A stretch of DNA of 64,000 nucleotides, taken from NCBI GenBank assembly GCA_949358305.1, contig OX442317.1:7258186-7322185 (forward strand), given 5' to 3'. The position numbers and the translations under genes are program-made. How positions within the stretch are numbered: the first letter of the stretch is position 1; each line of letters opens with the position of its first letter. Source of the stretch: Strigamia acuminata. Taxonomy: Eukaryota; Arthropoda; Chilopoda; Geophilomorpha; Linotaeniidae. Shown in pieces: positions 10,839 to 19,149 of this stretch. The notes beneath the pieces were generated by a model that searched no databases, was not told where the DNA came from, and saw only the letters and a list, made by a program, of their open reading frames with translations.

Positions 10839-12155
10839 ATGCCACGCAGGAAATCTCCGAGTCTGAACGATTTGTGTTTAAACGTGGCGACTACTCGGTT
10901 TGAAGAGATACGAAATCAACTGGCAAATTTACCGCCCAGATTTATTGGTATAATATTCGATAGTCTGTGTCAGAAATTTGATGATTCGTCTCCGTTTTTG
11001 CGGTCAAAGATTTTCATTTATTCCGGCGTTTTGTCACTACATCATATGGCGGTTTTTGATTTGACTCCCATTCGTCTAGTCGATGAAGTAGGACGCGTTT
11101 GTATAAACCTTGTGCATCTAAACTTGGAAAGAGAGTCCCTAGTGATAATTCCATCTAGATACATAGTCAGATTACTGGAAAGATTACCGAAACTTAAGTA
11201 TTTAAATTTGTATTGGAGAGACGAATGCAGGGATGAAGTTGTTACTGCAATAGGAGAGAATTGTCCGCTGATGAAGCATCTCAACATTTCGGATTGCAAA
11301 AATGTTAGTGTTACTGGGTTCCGGTCGTTAAGCTGTTGTGTCAAGCTAGAGTATTTGAATGTTCAAAACACTAGTGCCACAACCGAAGACTGTTTGTTCC
11401 TTCTTAACAAACTGCCTCTGTTAAAGGTGTTTCGATTTCCTAAAACCTGGCGCCCATTATTAACTGAGTTAGCACTGCAGACAAATACAAACCAAATATC
11501 GCGTACTTATTCCGTCGAAGAAATTTTGTACATAAAAACGGAACATTTTCCCATCCTGAGGACCCAATTTCCAAATTTAAGAAGCTTAGCTATAGTACAT
11601 GACCAAACTGATTTAGATTTAAACGTTTTAGCGTGGTCTAAGTGGTTGACGAGTCTCGATTTGTGTGGCGTTTCATTGGTGAATATTCGACTTATTGATC
11701 GCGTTTGGCCAAAGTTAGCAAAATTATCATTAAGACAATGTTCTATTTTTAATGAAAGTGATGATATTATTGATGTTCCGTTCAAAAACCTTCTCCATCT
11801 GAAGTTATTCTGTGACATTACTGAACAACAAGTGAAAATGTTATTGATGCAATGTAAAAAAATAGAAACATTGTATTTTTATCATTGTTCACCATTTTCT
11901 GACGATGTAGTTTTGGAACTTGTTAAATCAAACGCGCTACAATGTCTCAAAGCTTTACGTTTAGAATACTGTCGCTTCATTTCTTCTAGTTCGGTCATAA
12001 AATTGTTGGCAATGTCAAATCCAATGAATGAGTTACACATCATACATTGTCGTAATATTGACGATACAGCTTATGCTGACATTAAAGGTTATGTTAGATG
12101 TAACAACTTGGATGTACAGCTTCTTTTCGAATATCACTTTACGGATGCCTTTTAA
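10839..12155 (+). CDS. Intronless leucine-rich-repeat protein with N-terminal VHL box (CRL2 receptor-like)
   Basis: The protein has 438 residues from the ATG at 10839. An in-frame ATG 24 codons upstream is less likely because the TATA box and initiator lie between the two. Residues 8-17 (SLNDLCLNVA) fit the elongin BC-box pattern LxxxCxxx(A/V). Residues 31-39 (LPPRFIGII) fit the Cul2-box pattern hydrophobic-Pxx-hydrophobic-xxx-hydrophobic. Together they form a VHL box, as in ZYG11/ZER1 and LRR-1 substrate receptors of cullin-2 ubiquitin ligases. From about residue 85 onward come irregular leucine-rich repeats (LVHLNL, LKYLNLYW, MKHLNISDC, LEYLNVQN, LTSLDLCG, LAKLSLRQC, LHLKLFCD, LKALRLEYC, NELHIIHC). 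ZYG11-type ARM repeats are absent, so it is shorter than that family. It has no signal peptide and is presumably cytosolic or nuclear. An F-box protein is the alternative, but the N-terminal motifs favour a VHL box. The gene lies alone inside a transposon-like segment. Confidence 0.8.
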   Translation: MPRRKSPSLNDLCLNVATTRFEEIRNQLANLPPRFIGIIFDSLCQKFDDSSPFLRSKIFIYSGVLSLHHMAVFDLTPIRLVDEVGRVCINLVHLNLERESLVIIPSRYIVRLLERLPKLKYLNLYWRDECRDEVVTAIGENCPLMKHLNISDCKNVSVTGFRSLSCCVKLEYLNVQNTSATTEDCLFLLNKLPLLKVFRFPKTWRPLLTELALQTNTNQISRTYSVEEILYIKTEHFPILRTQFPNLRSLAIVHDQTDLDLNVLAWSKWLTSLDLCGVSLVNIRLIDRVWPKLAKLSLRQCSIFNESDDIIDVPFKNLLHLKLFCDITEQQVKMLLMQCKKIETLYFYHCSPFSDDVVLELVKSNALQCLKALRLEYCRFISSSSVIKLLAMSNPMNELHIIHCRNIDDTAYADIKGYVRCNNLDVQLLFEYHFTDAF

Positions 12156-12157
12156 AG

Positions 12158-12163
12158 AATAAA
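12158..12163 (+). terminator. Polyadenylation signal AATAAA of the LRR gene
   Basis: AATAAA begins three bases after the stop codon, predicting a very short 3' UTR. With the 26-nt 5' UTR this makes an unusually compact transcription unit. Confidence 0.6.
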
Positions 12164-12310
12164 TTGAAATTTTTTATGTCAGATGCAAAATTATATTTGT
12201 TAATCAAAATAACAGATGGGAGGGGAGTGGATTTTTTAGTAAATATGTAATCTTTATTAAATAGATTAAATCAACTTGTGCCAAAGCCAACGAGTGTTTG
12301 TTAAATGCAG

Positions 12311-12356
12311 CCGAACATCGCCCGCATTTGTGCGAACGAATGCGGGCGATGTTCGG
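12311..12356. repeat. Perfect 18-bp GC-rich hairpin
   Basis: Arms CCGAACATCGCCCGCATT and AATGCGGGCGATGTTCGG flank a 10-nt loop (TGTGCGAACG). The hairpin is far more GC-rich than its surroundings and resembles the hairpins at 3640-3790. It lies between the LRR gene and the right end of the enclosing element. Confidence 0.9.
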
Positions 12357-12852
12357 CCACATTCAATCGCAATAATGCGTCCAAACATCGCTTTGACGAG
12401 GCCACAGACGAGGCGATCTATATATCGCTAGAAAAAATGGCGCCTTGTTTTGGCCAATTATTGTCCAATGCGCATGCATACTATACGTTCATTTTTAAAT
12501 TTTTCAAACGTATACTTATAATTTATAAGTTTGAAAAAAGTCCAATCGCAAAACCTCTAATGTTTTTTGATGATTTTCAATGTTTTTGACGATTTTTATT
12601 TATTTTTGGTCGATTTTAATGCTTTCTAACTACTTATATATTTTAATAACTTTTAATTTTCAATTCCGAACAATTCGGTTTTATAAACACCCATGTCTCC
12701 AATTAGTTCGGATAATCGAAGTTCTACTGTATTATCAATTGCATTATTTAATGTATAAATAATACTTGTATATCTAATTCTGCGAAATGCAATACATTTT
12801 TAAACATTAACTGAAAAGCAATATATTGTAAAATATATTTTTGAACCACATG

Positions 12853-14624
12853 GGAAAGATGGGCAAGTACCTTATCAATAACTGTGTATTGTGATTGAAC
12901 AAAACACCTTTTTTTAAAAAAAAAATGCTCCTAAAACGTGAGAAATGTTTACATGCTACAACACGGTAGTAGTAAAATTGTGAGGTACGGATCTGCAAAA
13001 CCTTCCCACTATTGACCGATTGAATTGAGTGGACAATAAGTTTCTCGAATTGCCTGCCGTATTTTCTCTTTTTCACTCGTGCGAATACCTTGTAAAGAGG
13101 ACACACATACAAGTCGGTCAGTGAAAATATATAAATTCTCTCCTAATTGAACGAAGCTTACCGACCACGATTTATTTCGCTCACTAATGTTAGTTTATTA
13201 TTAGTGTTATTTATTTTATTTTATTTTCCAGTATTTTTTTTTACACGTAGTTTTTTGGTTTACGACTGATCCCTTAAGGTTTTGTAATCTCATTTGAAAA
13301 GAATTATTGTAGGCCACGAACCATATTTTTTCTTATAAATTTTATTTTATAGGTTCGTGGACCTTTAAAACTAAAAAAAAAAATTGAACGTTTTAAATTT
13401 TTTTTTATAAAATTCGATAACCACATATAAAAAAAATATTTTCCATAACGCAATAAGAAATAAACGATTTACCTGAAACCTGAAAAAATTTCTAAAAAAA
13501 TAATCCAAAAAAAATGACATCAATGAACAGAAAGACTTTTGTTTCTATAACATCTGCGCCTGAGTTAAGCTTGCTTTTAGTGGCATCAAGTCTTTATTGT
13601 CATTAGCACTAAGTCGACAAAGCGTGAGAAAAGCACTTAAATGAAATTTAATACTCGGAAAGCAACAAGGGACACTTTCTTTATTTTTTCCTTCCTTTTT
13701 ATTTGTATTTTTTTTCATCTTTAATACAAAATGATACAAACTAATAGCAATAAACACGACCGAGATGTAGGTGTGCTGTATATATAGAAGAAATTATTAA
13801 CTACAAGTCTTATCTAAACGTTCCACACCAAGACCTCTAACTTGGAGTTAAGATTATCTCTATGAACCAGGGAATTGTGCTGCCGTTACATGATGCATTA
13901 AAAATACTTTTAACTCATACCTATGACTCAAAACATTGTCGGCTCAGTTTTATTGCTAAATGAAATGACTTCATAACATTAAAAAAGGTGAGGGAAATTT
14001 GTACAGGTTTAATTCAATGCAGAATCCAAAAAGTTTTTATTTTTCCAAGCATTTGTGTTACCCGGTATTCAATTTCCGCCATAAATTTGTTGAATTAAAA
14101 TGTAATTTTTAATAGAAAACTGATTTTTTTTTTATTTGCCGTAATGAAAATAGATGAAATATGCATAAAAACGAGAATTTTTCATTTGTAACACGTGCTT
14201 GGCCATTATCAACACATAATAAGCTTGTAATTTCATTAACATGCCTTTCAATTGTACTGAAGGGAGCGAGGAAAAAAGTTTCATTTAATTACAGTGTAAT
14301 TAACTGTGAATGGAAATATTTATTTTTCTCTCGGGTTTAATTATCACATAAAAAAAAAATTGGCCCGTTTTCTATTTGGTTGAATAGTTTTTCATTTATA
14401 TAATTAAGGGACTATCGGATAGATTTTTTATTGGACAGTTGTTAGGATTCTAATTCATGTGTAGATGAGCAACTAAAAGCATGGATGTCAAATGCAGTGA
14501 AGCCCACTTTCCTCCGATTGTTTTCGGACTATAAATTTCCTCGACTGTGCTTGTTAATTTGCGTTAAACAATGTTAAGCTGTTTTAACCTTTATCCTTTC
14601 GACTAAAAAAATTAAATATTGTCT
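12853..14624. other. No recognised gene
   Basis: AT-rich sequence with homopolymer runs. A minor hairpin (arms around CCACGAACC / GGTTCGTGG) lies at about 13310-13363. Open frames on the minus strand (12807-13112, 13545-13757) show no domains. Confidence 0.4.
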
Positions 14625-15037
14625 GGAGTGTTTCGCACTCCAATTCTGTACATTCCTTTCTTTGTTTAATTGTGACGCACGTCATGCACGTCGCGTTCTC
14701 GTGACATTATGAGATCGCGTACAGCGCCACCTGTACTTTTATGCAAATAAAGTCATTCATGCAAATATTCATACAACGACTGCCTCGTGTTCAATTCCAT
14801 CCAACAATATCCAATTCCATCCGATACAATCCAAGCACAGAACACATCATTGTCTGTCTTGACTAACGTAAGTATTTGAAACTGTAATGGAACATGCAAA
14901 TAACGTGACCGTTAACGTAGTTGAGATTTACATAACTGACTAGTTTATTCAAAGTAACATATAGGTGGCGCTACAGAAAGGCAGTGTCACAAATTAACAA
15001 TTTCACATGTGACGTGCATTGGAGTGAAGAACACTCC
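14625..15037. mobile_element. GGAGTG-type inverted-repeat element with terminal hairpins
   Basis: The 413-bp element has both ends forming small hairpins: GGAGTG-TTTCG-CACTCC at 14625 and GGAGTG-AAGAA-CACTCC at 15021-15037. Inside, both ends carry matching blocks in inverse order: AATTGTGAC with GTGAC/GTCACAAATTAACAATT, and GCGCCACCTGTA with ATAGGTGGCGCTAC. TTATGCAAATAA is repeated. There is no coding capacity. A second, half-length copy lies at 557-738. Confidence 0.65.
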
Positions 15038-17035
15038 AAAATACATTTAACATGTGATTTTTTTTTCTGATAAACTTTTAACTGAATCCGGCAGCTAACG
15101 TTTTGATCTGATAATTTGAATTTACACATTACTCTAATCACGTAGCACATGGAAATGTAATAATTTTCTAGTCATTAATAAGGAGGCCCTATGCGACTTC
15201 AACAACCACTTATCTCATTAACGAAGTGGATGGCATGCACACCACTGAAACCAATTTGATTATTACATTCGCAAAGCCGTAGCCGTGTAATTAGAAATCC
15301 GAGATGGAGAAAAGAAAACAGTGCAATTTTATTCTGACTTGGGAGTTTACTGTGCAAATGCAGAAAACTAATAACATTAAATACAATTTCTTTTTACTTG
15401 AATAATATATTGGGTTTTAAAAGATTTGTTTCGACGTTTTTTCTTTTTCAAGTTTTCACTTTTCAACTTATTGTTAGTTTTATCTTCTAAGCGCGAAGTA
15501 ATTGGTATTTTCTTGTTAAAGTTGAACTGCATTTGAAGGCTAGTGATTGGGAACACGAAATAAACAATAGACTATACATTTTTTTAAAAAAATAGAATGA
15601 AATTGAAATGCCGAAGACAGAAATTGAAGTGTAATTGAAATGCAGGTAATTCAAATGAAAATCGTTTTGTTCCTTATTGTCATTTCACATTTATTTTAAC
15701 AAAAGAGTAAGATTTTTCTATTTTTAAAAATTAAAATCGAATCAAATTTGATGATTTATGGATTCAATGTGCTTTATCATCCACACACTGACTCCATAAA
15801 TCATCAAACTTGATTTGATGATTCGATGATTCCGACCCATATGGCTCAAAAACACATTGAAATTATATTGCATTATTTATTTATTTTTGAACCTTATGGA
15901 TTAAAAGTCCAAATTGAAATGCAGCTCTAGTGGAGACATTCGATATCTAAATCAGATTTTCATTCATTTGATGAATACGAGCAGATTTTGTCACATCAGC
16001 AAGACTGCAAACGTCAATCTTTGATTTGACTCGCTGTAGGTACTTCATTAGCTCTTGCACGTATTTCTAACCTGCTGACACAATGGAACTGACTTTTAAC
16101 ATTTTGTTTTTATTTTACTGAGCGAATAGAAGTTTGAGCTTGTTAAGGTAAAGTGAAATCTTAAAGGCATGAGCCGAGTGATGTAAGTTGAAATTGTGCT
16201 TGCCTCAAGCGGTATCATGGGTGCTAGTAGAGGTGATGTTATCAACGGTAAGTGATGTGTTGGAGTGTGCTTTGCCACTGGTGAGACTATCTTAAGCCCG
16301 AAAGAACCTCACAGCTCAATAAATCCCTTAGCTGGCATGAAAAAGGAAAGAAAGGGGGAAAAGGCTGATCAGATTGAAGAATGCAAAACGCTCTCTCTCG
16401 GTCTTTTATATAAATATATTCTTTCCTGTCTGAAGTTACCATCTGCCAGTGAATTGCATGCAAGTGACAAGTGACAGTTAAGAAAATAGAACATGGACTC
16501 TTCTCGAGTTTTTGAAAAGTAAGACGATAAGCGGATGAAGACTGTAGCTTTTCTCAAAGTTTGATGATAGTGTGTCTTCGTATATGAAGTGTTCCACTCG
16601 ACAGTATTGAAGTTACATACTGATAAGCAAGTAAACATTTGACGGTTTTGTATCCAAGTTTGCTTGTTCTGGGACTCCGGCAAACAACTTCATCAGTGAT
16701 GGAGACTCGAATGAAGGGTTTGTTTACTTTTCGCACAAAGAACTGGCGAAAATACTTGTGATAAAACGTGCAATTTATACAGCAATTTAAAGCTGTTTGC
16801 CTATTTGAAAATTAGGAAATTTTTATATGTAGGGAAAATAATTTTGAGTGATTTTGGACGCAAATTGAAAACATTTGTTTGTGACGTGGAGTTCCTCAAC
16901 CTTCTTAGAATTTTTCGCCCCCTTTTTCTTCTATGTCTTTTCCATTTCAAAACAATAAAGTCAGTGTGTGTTTTTACTTCAACTAGACAGGTTGTGTTTT
17001 ATTTATGTGACTAAAATATTTGCATGGATATACAA
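15038..17035. other. No recognised gene; one hairpin
   Basis: The only clear structure is the inverted repeat at 15742-15813. A CATATGG-family end (CATATGGCTCAAAAACACATTG) lies at 15838-15859 without a partner. Overlapping frames at 16096-16736 on both strands have no recognisable domains. Confidence 0.4.
15742..15813. repeat. 25-bp inverted repeat
   Basis: The arms at 15742-15766 and 15789-15813 (core TTTGATGATTTATGGA) are complementary with two mismatches around a 22-nt loop. Confidence 0.85.
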
Positions 17036-17650
17036 CATTTTAGCGACGCCCATTTTAGCGACGCTCATTTTAGCGACGGTTTAATTCCTAAGAAGGGCTA
17101 ACAATTTCAAAAATTGTGATAAATTTAGTTAAAATTTCAAACTTTTTCATAAATTTGATTAAAATTTCAAAATTTTTCATACATTTGGTTAAAATTTCAA
17201 AATTTTTCATACATTTGGTTAAAATTTCAAAAATTTTCATAAATTTGGTTAAAATTTCAAAAAATTTTATAAATTTGGTCAAAATTTTAATTTTTTTTAT
17301 AAATTTGGTTAGAATTTCAAACTTTTTCATAAACTTGGTTAAAATTTTATAACTTGCGTTACATTTTGTCCTTATATTCACCAATCTAAGAAAATTGTGT
17401 AAAAATTTTAAAAAATTTAAATTTTTTTAAAAAAAAACCTAAAAAAAATATTTGGGGTATACAACATTTTAGCGACGGTTTAATTCCTAAGAAGGGCTAA
17501 CAAGGGGGGGCTGCGCCCCCCCTTGACCCCCCGCGAACCTAACCTTACTGGTTTTTTGATGAAAACCACTTTTTTGAGCCGACTTATCGCTAAAACCTAA
17601 GTTTTTGTGTGGATAAACTGAGCGTCGCTAAAATGAGCGTCGCTAAAATG
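17036..17650. mobile_element. TIR element with CATTTTAGCGACG ends
   Basis: CATTTTAGCGACGC is repeated two to three times in tandem at the left end. It appears inverted, twice, at the right end (GCGTCGCTAAAATG, ending at 17650). The left end plus TTTAATTCCTAAGAAGGGCT is duplicated directly at about 17457-17502. A GGGGGGCTGCGCCCCCC palindrome lies near 17505-17522. The interior has no transposase. Superfamily not recognised. Confidence 0.65.
17104..17352. repeat. 30-bp tandem repeat, about eight copies
   Basis: The unit is of the type AAATTTGGTTAAAATTTCAA + AATTTTTCAT, period 30. Because 30 is divisible by three, both strands stay open and encode repeats such as FINLVKISNF. These are not genes. 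Confidence 0.9.
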
Positions 17651-18665
17651 ACCATACCCGATTTGCATACAACAATTGAACTTTTTTGGACAAAGCAATT
17701 GAACCGAAAGAAAGTGACGCTTCCCAAGACTGACTGACCGAATACGGAAACGAATTTTTATGTAAACTTTCGTTATGGATTTCTTGAATTTTTGATTTTG
17801 GTTGAGGTTGAATCGTCTCTCCTGATTCGATTATGGAGATGGCACTTTATTTCAGCTCTTCATAAATTAAGTGCAAGCGAGTACAACTCGATTATTTATC
17901 CATTTTGCTCAGTTTAATAGAAAACTTAATGAATTTATCTAAGCGAATTGTCCACCACCATTTGCCAGATGTATACTCGCAGACATGTTGTTAATGAAAT
18001 AATAGCGCGTGGCAATGCATGTATTTGGAACTCTTGAATGAAACCTGACAGTTGCGCGAGAGATTACTCCGGCTGGCGGATAAATGAATTACTAAGTTAA
18101 TGTCATCATAGTGACATGTGCATTTAGAAAGGGGAAGGATTTTGTTTTACTGCGAACAGTGAAGGTTGAAGTTGTAGCACTCAGATGATTGCAGTGTCTT
18201 TTTCATATCAGATTTCTGCAGTCTAGAAAGATCTGAGCCCGAAAAAGGGGCCAGTTAATGTTCCTTTGTCTGAAGTGCTTTTGAAATGTCGATCTATAAG
18301 GAAGTGATCTGTTCGGAGCGAGATGACTGTCGGTGCACTTGTAATCGAAGAACAAATCTTTTTGTCTAAGGCGATCAAAGAGGATGGCCAATGCATCTGC
18401 AAGTCCAATTACCAAGGATTTGGTCGACATGAGAATTACAAGAGAGAAGGGGAAAGATCTCTTCACTTTTGAGATTACTAGGGGCCGAAGAAAGAAAAGA
18501 TTTTCTTGCTTTATTTCTCGCTTCCTAATTGGATCTCATGTCAGGATGATGGCCATTTTGATAAAGAAGTCATTGCACAAGTGAAGTCAAGGTTGAAAAA
18601 TTGATGATGTCTTGCTTTCGTGCCTTCTTCCTTTTATTCCACGTGTTGATAACAATAGTATACAA
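17651..18665. other. No recognised gene
   Basis: Short overlapping frames at 18203-18584 on both strands have no recognisable domain or splice context. Confidence 0.4.
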
Positions 18666-18714
18666 CAGGTTCCCAAACTATTTAGCATCGTGACCCATTT
18701 TTAAGCAAGGCGAT

Positions 18715-18848
18715 TGTAAGCGATAGCGCCCCCTGGGGGTCTTTTCGATGACTTGTTCTATGTAATTTGGATTTGTTCTATGCTTTGAGATAATAAATCA
18801 GTCTAGTTCAGACATTCAACTTAACCGTATGTCTAAATCATTCTCACA
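18715..18848 (+). repeat. 5' LTR of the gypsy element
   Basis: Starts TGTAAGCGATAGCG and ends TTCTCACA (TG...CA). It contains the palindrome CCCCCTGGGGG, an AATAAA polyadenylation signal and TCAGTC, which matches the arthropod initiator and is the probable transcription start. At 134 bp it is short for the family. The target copy GCGAT lies directly upstream. Confidence 0.95.
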
Positions 18849-18861
18849 TGGCGCAGTCGAC
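18849..18861 (+). promoter_or_regulatory. Primer-binding site (tRNA-Ser type)
   Basis: TGGCGCAGTCGAC follows the LTR without a gap. TGG is complementary to CCA, and CGCAGTCG would pair with the 3' acceptor end of animal serine tRNAs, whose 5' end reads GCAGTCG. The same kind of site is known from Drosophila 297/17.6. Confidence 0.75.
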
Positions 18862-19149
18862 ATAAAAAGACTTTGGGGAAGGTGAAATAGTTGAAACAGT
18901 TGGAAATTGATGACGGCGATTTGGATGAAGAGCGCGTGGGCTTAACATTTTCGAAAATCGAGTTGCGGAGAAATTTGGGGACGGAGACGAAGGAGACGAC
19001 GCGCGTTACACGTGGAAAACGTCCAGATAACGTTCGATTTGGAGACGGAGACGTATATAAGCAGTTGAAAAGTTGTTGGTGATCATTGTCGGTGGTTGAC
19101 GAGATCGGTGATTGTTGTTGAAAATTTTGCGAAACACGTGGCGGACGTA

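Larger units (their letters stand above)
10322..12729 (+). mobile_element. Pogo/Tigger-like TIR segment carrying an LRR gene
   Basis: The left terminus CACTCTCAAACCTCGATTAT is flanked by TA (10320-10321). The right terminus, read inward on the minus strand, is CAGTAGAACTTCGATTATCC and is flanked by TA (12730-12731). CAGT..AACCTCGATTATCCG ends with TA duplications are the hallmark of pogo/Tigger elements. The left end repeats TTATCCGAAC further in. No transposase lies between them; the only gene is the LRR protein at 10839-12155. Subterminal TTTTTAATCGATTTTCAATG-type repeats occur near both ends in direct orientation. It could be a non-autonomous element that captured the gene. Confidence 0.55.
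10111..12852 (+). mobile_element. CATATGG-family MITE split by a 2.4-kb insertion
   Basis: The left half (10111-10319) starts CATATGGTTCAAAAATACAT and follows the family. The right half (12732-12852) carries CAATTGCATTATTTAATGTA and CTGCGAAATGC, and ends TATTTTTGAACCACATG. Joined across the gap, the order of blocks matches the uninterrupted copy at 49676-49877. The interruption is a segment with its own terminal repeats and a TA on each side. Confidence 0.65.

Noticed and set aside
17088-17384. Isoleucine/lysine repeat proteins on both strands
   Set aside because: Translation of a 30-bp tandem repeat; equally open on both strands.
18891-19082. 63-codon frame between the 5' LTR and Gag
   Set aside because: Opens at a non-ATG codon (TTG) in the leader, different frame from Gag, no recognisable motif; most likely untranslated leader.
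19096-19149. Start of the Gag-Pol frame at 19096
   Set aside because: The codon there is TTG; the first ATG in frame is at 19150.
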